Shown here: piece by piece, positions 6,535-15,113 of the stretch | Layout of the letters: every line of letters starts with the position of its first letter | Numbering within the stretch: the first letter of the stretch is position 1 | Origin: an uncultured Allomuricauda sp. | Lineage (GTDB): Bacteria; Bacteroidota; Bacteroidia; Flavobacteriales; Flavobacteriaceae | Assembly (NCBI RefSeq): GCF_947499585.1 | Contig: NZ_CANMOO010000001.1 | Coordinates: forward strand, 744,001 to 808,000 | Length of the DNA stretch: 64,000 bases | Reading direction: 5' to 3' | Notes under the pieces: generated by a model | Told to the model about the DNA's origin: nothing | The model's input: only the letters and a program-made list of their open reading frames with translations | Databases searched by the model: none | Made by a program: the position numbers and the translations under genes

Positions 6535-8220
6535 TTATTCCACTAATTCCAATAGGGCTATATCAAAATCATTCTCAAGAATTACTTTTCCTTTGGTGAC
6601 CATTACCTCGGTTTCAGAATAAGTATCATATAGTTTTGTGCCATCGCCAAAGAATCCCTTTACCCAAAGGGATTTTTTACCTTTTGGTAAATCCAGACCA
6701 ACCACGACTTTGTCTTTGTAATCTCCATTCATATAGGTTCTGGAGAACACATAGGGAGATTTAGCCAACCTCTTGTGTTTACCGGCTCCAATAGCTGGAT
6801 GGTTTCTTCGGAATTGTCCTAGTTTTTGCCAATGTTTATGAATTTTCTGCGTTTGAGGCAAACTGTCCAAATCCTCCCAGTTCATAAAAGAACGCAAGGT
6901 GGCGTCACCTTCTGTACCTTCAATGGTAAGGCTCCTAGCTGTTTCGTCACCGTAGTATACTTGTGATGCTCCCGGTGTTAACAATAGAACGTTAGCGGTA
7001 TAGAAAGGTTTTTTTCGTTCCTTGTCAAAAGGATTGCCATCATCATGAGATGTTAAATAGTTCAATACACTCTTCCCTTTTAATTTTGTATTTAACAGGC
7101 GATTGTATTTTTTAAAAATGGTTTCGTAATCTTTATGGGCATCTACTTTTAAATCAAAATTTATAAGACTTTTAAAGCCATAATCGAAAAAATCCACTTT
7201 TTTATCCCCAAAATCAAATTCCCGACCACCAGAGATTCCGTAATTATAAACTTCACCAACCATGTAAAAAGGATTGTCATCCAAAATATGATTTGGATTT
7301 TTTTTCTTCCAAGTATCAAATGCATAGCTAGCCTCTTTATACAAATCTGACCAAGCATCTTCATTCACATGCTTTACCGTATCTACCCTAAAACCATCAA
7401 CACCAAAATCGTTGATGTAATCGGTGAGCCATTTAATAATATAAAACCTAGGAGCCCTAGGGTATCCAGTTCGTTCAAAAAATAACTGAAGTTCATCCAA
7501 TTCTTGACTTAAACGTCCTTCTTCTTTCCATTTTGCCAATAATGCATCTGGTAATTCAACGGGATCATTAGATTCCGTAAGTATATCTGGAAGATTTTTA
7601 ACCAAAGTACAGGCGGTTGTGTTCTCGTAGTTGGTAAATTCACATGGTGGTCCAGTACGCACCCATTCTTCTGGCCAAACAGGGTCTTTTTCGGTAACGG
7701 GTCCAGTATGGTTTAATACTACATCCAATAGCACGCGAATACCCTTTGCATGGGCAGTTTTCACCAATTTCTCCAAATCCTTTCTTGTTCCAAAACTAGG
7801 ATCGATCGCGGTCCAATCTTTGGCCCAGTAACCGTGATATCCGTATGTATTTCCTGTACCTTCATTTGTAGCGCCATGTATTTGCTCTACAACCGGAGTA
7901 AACCAAATGGAGTTAATGCCTAAATCTGTAAAATAACCTTCTTCAATTTTCTGGGTAATTCCTTGGATGTCGCCTCCTTCAAAACCTCTTAAAACAGCAG
8001 TTTCTTCTGTTCTGTCAAAACTTATATCATTTTCTGGGTTTCCGTTATTGAAACGATCCGTTAAAAGGAAGTAGATATTAGCACCTTCCCAAGTGAAAGG
8101 CACTTCTTTTTTAATTACCATTTCCTCAACTACTTCAGTATCTTTTTTATCTATTTTTTTTACTTCTTTACAGCCAAAAAGAAAGGATAGTATGGACATA
8201 ACAGTAAGTAGTTTTTTCAT
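6535..8220 (-). CDS. GH13 alpha-amylase-family lipoprotein
   Basis: A lipoprotein signal (MKKLLTVMSILSFLFGC, Cys17 acylated) is followed by a TIM-barrel glycosidase. Conserved regions: DVVLNHTG (about 166-173), nucleophile in GFRVDTVKH (D280), acid/base in MVGEVYNYG (E323) and transition-state Asp in LTSHDDGN (about D393), then a C-terminal beta domain. It should hydrolyse alpha-1,4 (possibly alpha-1,6) glucans on the outer face of a membrane, releasing maltodextrins. Subfamily specificity cannot be read. No SusC/SusD pair or regulator is adjacent, so it is not part of a visible polysaccharide-utilisation locus. Confidence 0.88.
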   Translation of the reverse strand: MKKLLTVMSILSFLFGCKEVKKIDKKDTEVVEEMVIKKEVPFTWEGANIYFLLTDRFNNGNPENDISFDRTEETAVLRGFEGGDIQGITQKIEEGYFTDLGINSIWFTPVVEQIHGATNEGTGNTYGYHGYWAKDWTAIDPSFGTRKDLEKLVKTAHAKGIRVLLDVVLNHTGPVTEKDPVWPEEWVRTGPPCEFTNYENTTACTLVKNLPDILTESNDPVELPDALLAKWKEEGRLSQELDELQLFFERTGYPRAPRFYIIKWLTDYINDFGVDGFRVDTVKHVNEDAWSDLYKEASYAFDTWKKKNPNHILDDNPFYMVGEVYNYGISGGREFDFGDKKVDFFDYGFKSLINFDLKVDAHKDYETIFKKYNRLLNTKLKGKSVLNYLTSHDDGNPFDKERKKPFYTANVLLLTPGASQVYYGDETARSLTIEGTEGDATLRSFMNWEDLDSLPQTQKIHKHWQKLGQFRRNHPAIGAGKHKRLAKSPYVFSRTYMNGDYKDKVVVGLDLPKGKKSLWVKGFFGDGTKLYDTYSETEVMVTKGKVILENDFDIALLELVE

Positions 8221-8321
8221 CTTTTGGGATTTTAGCTAAAACTATAAAATGCATGCGGAAATATAAAATTTATTTATACTCAATAATATAAAGCAGTTTT
8301 AAAGATGCAAACGGAAGATCT

Positions 8322-9098
8322 TTATCTTCTATTCAGTACTTTGTACTCTTCATAACAACTAGAGATAGCATCTAAAATCTGAAGGTCGTTGGCTGTATTG
8401 ATGAAGGATTTGGAATAGCTACAATTATTAAGAATATCCTCAATATCAACTTTTTCCAGTTGCAGTAATTCTGTAAGTGTTTCCCTATCAAACTTTGAAG
8501 CTAGAAGGTTCCTAATATCTTCATCTTCTTTAATCTGCCTCAGCTTCCGCATTTGCTTCGGCTTTTTACCAAAAAGATTTCGTAGAAGGTCGGCCGGATT
8601 CAAGATGGCGCCCAGAACTTTGGTTACAGCACTAGGGCTTTTACTACCCCCTTCATAACTTTTTTGAAGCCCTGATATGCTATATTGATACGCAGTATTA
8701 ATAGGAAGATTTTTTACATCAATCTCTAAGTAACCTGTTAATTGATAGGGTCTTACGATAACTTCCTCCAAGGCATAGGCAAGTTCTGTCAGGGATATTT
8801 CCGTTCCATCAAACTTGAACATGTCATTGGTTACCCTAACCTTTTGTGATTTAAAACCCAAAAAGGATAGGTACAAGGTATCATTTACAGCGGCCGGAAT
8901 TGAAAAATTTCCTTTTTGGTCGGTAATTGTACCGACTACCTTATTTAGGTTAACAACGTGCACACTAACCATTGGAAAGCTTGTTTGTGCATTGATAACC
9001 GTAGCGTTTAATTCCCCTTCAACTATTGTATCATCCTCATTTTGAGCAAAACAAAAAAGTGAAATGAAGGAAAAAAATGTAAGTAGAACTCTTCTCAT
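8322..9098 (-). CDS. Secreted protein with carboxypeptidase-D-like regulatory domain
   Basis: A signal peptide (MRRVLLTFFSFISLFCFAQ) precedes one carboxypeptidase-regulatory-like beta-sandwich (VVGTITDQKGNFSIPA..., then LSFLGFKSQKVRV; about residues 30-105). This domain is usually the N-terminal piece of TonB receptors, but here no plug or barrel follows. The remaining 150 residues are charged and helical and resemble nothing I recognise. Likely a periplasmic or outer-membrane-associated protein. It has its own gap of about 75 bp to the helicase gene. Confidence 0.7.
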   Translation of the reverse strand: MRRVLLTFFSFISLFCFAQNEDDTIVEGELNATVINAQTSFPMVSVHVVNLNKVVGTITDQKGNFSIPAAVNDTLYLSFLGFKSQKVRVTNDMFKFDGTEISLTELAYALEEVIVRPYQLTGYLEIDVKNLPINTAYQYSISGLQKSYEGGSKSPSAVTKVLGAILNPADLLRNLFGKKPKQMRKLRQIKEDEDIRNLLASKFDRETLTELLQLEKVDIEDILNNCSYSKSFINTANDLQILDAISSCYEEYKVLNRR

Positions 9099-9173
9099 GC
9101 AATCTTTGTAGTCATAAAAGTACTAAACAAAGAAAAATAAATAGGTGCCCACCATCATTTAATATAGAATTAA

Positions 9174-10937
9174 CTAATAAAAGCCAGGTCGTTTTTTGCC
9201 TCCACGTTTGCCAGAGCTACTTTTTCTACCTCCTCTGAAAGATTTGTTGTCCCCACCTTTTCTATGACCTCTGCTTCTGTCTCGTTTTTTGCCTCCGCTT
9301 CTTCCTGAACCTCCTGGACTTTTAGAAACTTCAACATTTACAAAACGACCTTCTACTTTGAACTCCGTAAAAGTCTGAAGTACATGTTCCGTTACTTGGG
9401 CATCCGTATTGAAAAAGGAGAAACTATCCTTGGTATCCACGTTGAAAACGTCTTCCTTTTCAAGGTTTAATGTATCACGTAAAAAATCTTTCAATGACAT
9501 CCAGTCGTAGCCATCACGCTCTCCTACATTAATAAAGTAGCGCACAGAACCGTTTGATGGTATGTTGTCACCCTGAGAACGGTCCTTTCTCTCTCCTCGA
9601 TCTCTTCCATCTTCTGATGAATTTAAATCTCTGGTTTTACTGTAATAGTTATAGAAACGGGTAAATTCTACTGAAATAATTTTTTTGAGCAATTCATCCC
9701 TGTCAACACCTTCCAAAACATCGTTTATGGCCGGCAGGTAATTGTCTATCTCAGGATTTATCTCAGTTTCTTTGATTTTGCTAGCTAAATGATACAGCTG
9801 AATTTCACAAATCTCGATGCCTGTTGGAATTTTCTTAGATAGAAAAGACTGTTGTATTTTGCTTTCGATGGATTTTATTTTTCGTAACTCAGAACGGGTT
9901 ACGATCACCATAGAAATCCCTGATTTCCCTGCACGACCTGTACGTCCACTACGGTGCGTATACGTTTCTATTTCATCGGGCAATTGGTAGTTGATAACAT
10001 GTGTTATGTCATCAACATCTATTCCCCTAGCAGCAACATCAGTTGCAACAAGCATTTGTACTTGTTTTTTACGGAAGGAATTCATGACCAAATCCCGCTG
10101 ATTTTGACTTAGGTCGCCATGCAAAGCTCCAGCGTTATAGCCATCTTCAATAAGCTTTTCCGCAACTTTCTGAGTATCTCTTTTTGTTCTGCAGAATATT
10201 ACAGAGAAAATACCAGGATTAGCATCTGCAAGACGCTTAAGTGCAGAATAACGATCACGCCCACCAACTACATAGTACTCATGTTGTACTGTTGAAGTTC
10301 CTGCATTTTTAGTCCCAATAGTAATTTCTTGGGGCTTATTCATGAATTTTTTGGCGATTACCGATACTTCTTTTGGCATGGTTGCAGAAAACAACCATGT
10401 AAGTTTTTCTTTTGGTGTGTTGGATAAAATGTCCTTTATGTCTTCAAAGAAGCCCATGTTCAACATTTCATCTGCTTCATCAAGCACGCAATAATCGATT
10501 TTTGAAATATCAACCATTTTACGGCCGATCATATCCTTCATCCTTCCAGGAGTAGCAACAATAATCTGTGCTCCGCGTTTTATTTGCCTTGCCTGGTCAG
10601 ATATGCTTGCTCCACCGTAAATGGCTACCGTACTAAGGCCTTTAACGTATTTGGAGTATAATTTTAGCTCATTTGTAATTTGCAAACAGAGCTCACGTGT
10701 CGGAGATAAAATAAGTCCTTGAGTTGTTCTGCTTTCTGATTGAATTTTTTGAATCATTGGAAAGCCAAAAGCAGCAGTTTTACCTGTTCCTGTTTGTGCT
10801 AGAGCGACCAAATCGGTCTCTTGTTCCAATAAAATTGGGATTGCTTTTTCTTGTACTTCTGATGGAGTCTCAAATCCTAGGTCGGAAATAGCATCCAATA
10901 GGGGTTTGTCCAACCCCAGGGTTTCAAATTTTGTCAT
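9174..10937 (-). CDS. DEAD-box RNA helicase, DeaD/CsdA-like
   Basis: Residue 1 is placed at MTKFETLG; an in-frame ATG eight codons upstream (10961) is less likely because the family Q-motif starts directly at KFETLGL. Helicase motifs in order: AQTGTGKTAAF (I), PTREL (Ia), DEAD (II), SAT (III), ARGIDVDD (V) and HRSGRTGRAG (VI). After about residue 470 comes a DbpA-type RNA-binding domain (VRYFINVGERDGYDW), and the last 45 residues are rich in Gly, Arg and Lys (RGG-like). DeaD/CsdA proteins unwind RNA in ribosome assembly and mRNA decay, often in the cold. Its leader is about 110 nt long. Confidence 0.92.
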   Translation of the reverse strand: MTKFETLGLDKPLLDAISDLGFETPSEVQEKAIPILLEQETDLVALAQTGTGKTAAFGFPMIQKIQSESRTTQGLILSPTRELCLQITNELKLYSKYVKGLSTVAIYGGASISDQARQIKRGAQIIVATPGRMKDMIGRKMVDISKIDYCVLDEADEMLNMGFFEDIKDILSNTPKEKLTWLFSATMPKEVSVIAKKFMNKPQEITIGTKNAGTSTVQHEYYVVGGRDRYSALKRLADANPGIFSVIFCRTKRDTQKVAEKLIEDGYNAGALHGDLSQNQRDLVMNSFRKKQVQMLVATDVAARGIDVDDITHVINYQLPDEIETYTHRSGRTGRAGKSGISMVIVTRSELRKIKSIESKIQQSFLSKKIPTGIEICEIQLYHLASKIKETEINPEIDNYLPAINDVLEGVDRDELLKKIISVEFTRFYNYYSKTRDLNSSEDGRDRGERKDRSQGDNIPSNGSVRYFINVGERDGYDWMSLKDFLRDTLNLEKEDVFNVDTKDSFSFFNTDAQVTEHVLQTFTEFKVEGRFVNVEVSKSPGGSGRSGGKKRDRSRGHRKGGDNKSFRGGRKSSSGKRGGKKRPGFY

Positions 10938-11048
10938 TGTGGTATATACCTTAAATCGCAAATATGTTGTGTTGTATAGAGCGATTTTGTACTACCTATC
11001 CGAGCCCCTCACAACACCATGCCCATACTGGCGGCGTTAATAAAGGCG

Positions 11049-11056
11049 CAAAGGTA
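11049..11056 (-). promoter_or_regulatory. Putative -7 element (TACCTTTG) for the DEAD-box helicase
   Basis: On the minus strand the sequence reads TACCTTTGCG, matching the Bacteroidota -7 consensus TAnnTTTG. No clear -33 TTG is seen at the usual spacing. Use of this promoter would give a leader of about 100 nt before the helicase ATG, long enough for structure-based control, as cold-shock-responsive helicase mRNAs in other bacteria have. Confidence 0.35.
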
Positions 11057-11078
11057 CATCAATTTGTTAAAGTGGGAA

Positions 11079-11660
11079 CTATAAAGCCCTGTTTTTGAAG
11101 AAAGCAACTAATTTTTGGATTGCAAGACCTCTATGACTTATTGCATTTTTGGTTTCTGCAGATAGTTCTCCGAAAGTCTTATTATACCCTTCGGGTTTAA
11201 AAATTGGATCATAGCCAAACCCTCCAGGTCCAAATTCTTTTTCAGTAATGTGTCCTTCTACAATTCCTTCAAAAGAGTAGCTTTTGTTTTTAAGATTTAG
11301 ATGAATCACAGTTTTAAAATGTGCTGCCCTATTAGTGTTGCCTTTTAATTCTGACAATACCTTGGTCATATTATCCTTTGCATTCTTTTGCTCTCCTGCA
11401 TAACGAGCGGAATAAACTCCTGGGGCACCATTTAATATATTGACAAGCAAACCTGTATCATCAGAAAAACAGTCAAAACCATATACTGAGGTTACATGAT
11501 CTGCTTTTATTTTGGCATTTTCCTCCAAAGTTTTTCCAGTTTCGGGAATTTCATCAAAACAGCCAATATCATCTAATGAAAGCAAATGGATTTCAGAAGG
11601 TAAAAGCGTTTTGACTTCGTTTAGTTTATGTTGGTTATGGGTAGCAAAAACAATTTTCAA
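11079..11660 (-). CDS. rdgB: XTP/dITP diphosphatase (RdgB/HAM1)
   Basis: House-cleaning nucleotidase that hydrolyses dITP, XTP and ITP to monophosphates and pyrophosphate, preventing deaminated purines from entering nucleic acids. Family motifs are complete: substrate loop FATHNQHKLNEVK at the N-terminus, GKTLEENAKIKA, the metal-binding SDDTGLLV, GAPGVYSARYAG, base-recognition GFGYDPIF and ELSAETKNAISHRG. The 193-residue length is typical. Confidence 0.95.
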   Translation of the reverse strand: MKIVFATHNQHKLNEVKTLLPSEIHLLSLDDIGCFDEIPETGKTLEENAKIKADHVTSVYGFDCFSDDTGLLVNILNGAPGVYSARYAGEQKNAKDNMTKVLSELKGNTNRAAHFKTVIHLNLKNKSYSFEGIVEGHITEKEFGPGGFGYDPIFKPEGYNKTFGELSAETKNAISHRGLAIQKLVAFFKNRAL

Positions 11661-11721
11661 GGCACGAGATGATTTAATACAGGGCTAAAAATAGTAATTT
11701 CGATTATCTAGTAGCAATAAA

Positions 11722-12174
11722 ATGAAATTGAGAATACCACCACCTTTAGTCATGTTGATCTTTGCATGCTTAATGTATATTTTGAATCGATTTTTACCCT
11801 TTGGAACCTTTGATTTTTTTGGACGTACAGAACTTGCAATTTTTCTAATTTCCATAGCTTTTGTAGTCATGACGTTGGCAATTTTTCAATTTTTGAGAGC
11901 AAAAACAACAACAAACCCTATTAATTTGACAAAAACGAGTAGTTTGGTTACTACAGGCATTTTTAAATATACCAGAAACCCTATGTATTTGGGCATGCTG
12001 CTAATATTGCTTGCGTTTGGTTTGAAGCTGGGCAATGCATTCAATACGCTTTTGGCGGCAGGGTTTGTGTACTTTATGAACCATTTTCAAATTGAGAATG
12101 AGGAAAAAGCACTGACCGAGCTTTTTAATAAAGAATATACGATGTATTGCAAAGCAACCAGGAGATGGTTTTAG
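11722..12174 (+). CDS. ICMT/PEMT-like integral-membrane methyltransferase
   Basis: 150 residues with about four membrane helices and the C-terminal SAM-binding signature of isoprenylcysteine-carboxyl/phospholipid methyltransferases: TRNPMYLG (about 92-99), EEKALTELF and YCKATRRWF. Bacterial members methylate membrane-associated substrates that are mostly unknown. It overlaps the start of the following hydrolase gene by 10 bp. Confidence 0.8.
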   Translation: MKLRIPPPLVMLIFACLMYILNRFLPFGTFDFFGRTELAIFLISIAFVVMTLAIFQFLRAKTTTNPINLTKTSSLVTTGIFKYTRNPMYLGMLLILLAFGLKLGNAFNTLLAAGFVYFMNHFQIENEEKALTELFNKEYTMYCKATRRWF

Positions 12175-12965
12175 ATTTAAATAGGTTCAAAAAGAAATTT
12201 TGTTTGGGCATTTTGTTCTTGGGGTTTGGGCTGAGTGCACAAACGCAATTCTTTTCTTCTTTTGATCAAACACAAATTGCTTATTCTGATGAGGGAAAAG
12301 GAGAGGCAGTACTGCTTATCCATGGATTTATCTCTAACAGTGCAATGTGGGGAAAATCGATTTTGAAGAAAGAACTTTTGGAATCTGGATATCGAGTTAT
12401 TGTGCCGGACCTAAGAGGAAATGGAAAATCTGACCAACCTGAAAACCCAGAAGCATATCAAAATGATGCGGAAGTAAAAGATTTGAAATCTATAATCGAC
12501 CATTTAAAGTTGGAAGAATTGCATGTTGTGGGCTACTCAAGAGGAAGTATTGTATTGGCAAAACTTTTGATAAAAGAAAAGCGTATAAAAAAGGCAGTTT
12601 TAGGAGGCATGGGGGTTGATTTTACTAACCCAGAATGGGATAGAAGAATTCTTTTCATGAATGCTTTTGACGGTAAAACTAACAAAGAGACGCAAGGAGC
12701 GGTAGATTATGCTACTTCTATTGGTGCAAACCACAAAGTTCTTCACTTGCTTCAAAAATACCAGCCTGTGACTAGCTTGGCAGAGTTAAAAGAGATTTCG
12801 GCAGCTGTTTTGGTTATAGCCGGAGACGAGGATTTGGATAACGGAAACCCTTCCGATTTAAAGAATGAGATTCCAAGCAGTCAGCTACATATTGTACCCG
12901 GCGATCACAATAACACATATAAAACACAATCTTTTTCAACCAAAATAATTCAGTTTTTAGATTAA
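12165..12965 (+). CDS. Secreted alpha/beta-hydrolase
   Basis: The chosen start gives MVLDLNRFKKKF plus a hydrophobic signal ending LSAQ; an in-frame ATG at 12147 would lengthen the overlap with the previous gene. The alpha/beta-hydrolase fold shows the oxyanion loop (LLIHGF), the LRGNGKSD loop, nucleophile elbow GYSRGS, an acid near AGDEDLDNG and catalytic His in PGDHNNTY. The substrate is not predictable; esterase or lactonase activities are common. The signal peptide indicates periplasmic action. Confidence 0.82.
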   Translation: MVLDLNRFKKKFCLGILFLGFGLSAQTQFFSSFDQTQIAYSDEGKGEAVLLIHGFISNSAMWGKSILKKELLESGYRVIVPDLRGNGKSDQPENPEAYQNDAEVKDLKSIIDHLKLEELHVVGYSRGSIVLAKLLIKEKRIKKAVLGGMGVDFTNPEWDRRILFMNAFDGKTNKETQGAVDYATSIGANHKVLHLLQKYQPVTSLAELKEISAAVLVIAGDEDLDNGNPSDLKNEIPSSQLHIVPGDHNNTYKTQSFSTKIIQFLD

Positions 12966-13095
12966 AAATCAGCATTTTGAAACATTTTGCAGATGATTTT
13001 TGATATATCCATATTTATAAACTGTTTTTTGTTGTATCCAATTTCAGGGATAGAATTAATGCTTATTTTTAAATCTTAATTTTTCGGCAAAATTC

Positions 13096-14988
13096 ATGGT
13101 AGAAGTGGGACGTAAGTATGTTTTTGATTTTGATAGCACCCTAACTAGGGTGGAGGCGTTGGATGTTTTGGCAGAAATGACCTTACAGGGAAAATCTAAC
13201 AAGGAGGAAGTTATTCAAGAAATTCAAGATATTACCAATTTGGGCATTGATGGCGATATCTCCTTTACGGAATCTTTGGAGCGCAGAATACAGCTTTTAA
13301 AGGCCCATAAAAATGATTTAGAAGGGTTGGTGAGTGAGCTTCGTCAGAAAATTTCTAAGTCCATTGCATCAAACAAAGAGTTTTTTGAGAAATTTTCAGA
13401 TGATATCTATGTGATTTCCTGTGGCTTCAAAGAGTTTATCGACCCAATTGTTCAAGAATACAATATCCCATCAGAAAGGGTGTATGCCAATACCTTTAAG
13501 TTTGATGAGGAAGGAAATATAATCGGTTTTGATGAAGATAACGTACTTGCATCTCACAATGGCAAGATAGAATGTCTTAAAAACCTTGATTTAGAAGGAG
13601 AGGTACAAGTAATAGGAGATGGGTATAGTGATTATGTAATGCGGGAAGCTGGTATTGCCGATAAATTTTTTGCATACACCGAGAATGTGCATAGAGAAAA
13701 AGCGGCAAACAATGCAGATCACGTAACTCCAAATTTGGATGAATTTCTTTATGTAAATGATTTGCCCAGAAATATCTCTTATCCCAAAAACAGGATAAAG
13801 ATTTTATTGCTGGAAAATGTCCACCCAGATGCATTTGAGAACTTGTCTGAAGATGGTTTTTCCGTAGAATTGGTAAAACATAGTTTGCCTGAGGATGAAC
13901 TTATTGAAAAAATTAAAGGAGTTCATGTATTGGGAATTCGTTCTAAGACCCAAGTAACCCAAAAGGTGTTGGATGCGGCCAATAAACTGTTGGTAGTAGG
14001 TGCTTTTTGTATAGGAACCACCCAAATAGATCTGGAGTACAGTAAGCAGAAAGGAGTTGTTGTGTTCAATGCTCCCTATAGCAACACGCGATCGGTTGTA
14101 GAATTGGCCATCGGCCATATTATTATGCTTATGCGTAATGTTTTTACAAGAAGTTCAGAAATCCATAACGGTACTTGGAATAAAACTGCGGCAAACTCAA
14201 GAGAAGTTAGAGGTAAAAACTTAGGAATTGTAGGTTATGGCAATATAGGTAAGCAAATGTCCATTTTAGCCGAGGCTATAGGTATGCGTGTTTATTATTA
14301 CGATGTAGCCGATAAACTGCCGTTGGGAAATGTGATTAAATGCGACACTCTGGAAGATTTGCTTTCTGTTTCTGACGTGGTGACCTTGCATATTGATGAT
14401 AATAAAGCTAACAAAGGATTTATTGGAGAGAGGGAGGTCAACCAGATGAGAGATGGAGCTATGTTGATTAATCTGTCCAGAGGGTTTGTGGTTGATATTG
14501 ATGCACTTGCCAATGCGCTGAAAAGTGGAAAATTAGGAGGAGCAGCTGTAGATGTTTATCCTGAAGAGCCTAGAAGCAATGGAAATTTTGAAACCGCACT
14601 CCAAGGACTCCCTAACGTAATTCTTACTCCGCATGTGGGCGGAAGCACAGAAGAAGCACAACGAGATATTGCGGATTTTGTGCCAAATAAGATTATGGCA
14701 TACATTAACTCCGGAAATACGGTAGATGCAGTAAACTTCCCTAACATTAGATTGCCAAAACATACCAATGCGCACCGTTTTCTACATATTCATAAAAATG
14801 TCCCAGGAATAATGGCAAAAATCAGTGAGGTATTGGCCAAATATGAAATGAATATTACGGGGCAATATCTATCTACCGATGATAAGGTAGGGTATGTAAT
14901 TACCGATTTGGACAAGGAATACAACAAGGAAGTTGTAAAGGCTCTTAAGAATGTGGAAAACACTATAAAGTTTAGAGTGTTGTATTAG
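13096..14988 (+). CDS. serA: Phosphoserine-phosphatase-like HAD domain fused to D-3-phosphoglycerate dehydrogenase
   Basis: Residues about 8-215 are a SerB-type HAD phosphatase: FDFDSTLT (nucleophile D11, acid D13), a Ser region in VISCGF, and GDGYSDYVM for Mg. Residues about 235-630 are SerA: the NAD motif VGYGNIGKQ, LINLSRGFVVDIDAL (catalytic Arg), the PEEP loop and PHVGGSTEEAQ with the catalytic His, ending with an ACT domain (HIHKNVPGIMAKISEVL) that in other PGDHs binds serine for feedback control. The protein thus joins the first and last steps of serine synthesis; the middle transaminase SerC is not in the window. The second half is near-certain; phosphatase specificity of the first is inferred. 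Confidence 0.9.
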   Translation: MVEVGRKYVFDFDSTLTRVEALDVLAEMTLQGKSNKEEVIQEIQDITNLGIDGDISFTESLERRIQLLKAHKNDLEGLVSELRQKISKSIASNKEFFEKFSDDIYVISCGFKEFIDPIVQEYNIPSERVYANTFKFDEEGNIIGFDEDNVLASHNGKIECLKNLDLEGEVQVIGDGYSDYVMREAGIADKFFAYTENVHREKAANNADHVTPNLDEFLYVNDLPRNISYPKNRIKILLLENVHPDAFENLSEDGFSVELVKHSLPEDELIEKIKGVHVLGIRSKTQVTQKVLDAANKLLVVGAFCIGTTQIDLEYSKQKGVVVFNAPYSNTRSVVELAIGHIIMLMRNVFTRSSEIHNGTWNKTAANSREVRGKNLGIVGYGNIGKQMSILAEAIGMRVYYYDVADKLPLGNVIKCDTLEDLLSVSDVVTLHIDDNKANKGFIGEREVNQMRDGAMLINLSRGFVVDIDALANALKSGKLGGAAVDVYPEEPRSNGNFETALQGLPNVILTPHVGGSTEEAQRDIADFVPNKIMAYINSGNTVDAVNFPNIRLPKHTNAHRFLHIHKNVPGIMAKISEVLAKYEMNITGQYLSTDDKVGYVITDLDKEYNKEVVKALKNVENTIKFRVLY

Positions 14989-15113
14989 TTTGTTTTAGTA
15001 CTGACATAATACGGTTGTTCACATTCTGAAACTTCTGTTTCACAACATTTTTCTAACACACCCATTTTTTCGATTTAAATTGTAGGTAAATTCTTATGTA
15101 AAATTTTACCTGA

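Noticed and set aside
6535..9098. Polysaccharide-utilisation locus around the amylase
   Set aside because: No SusC/SusD pair, regulator or further glycosidases flank it.
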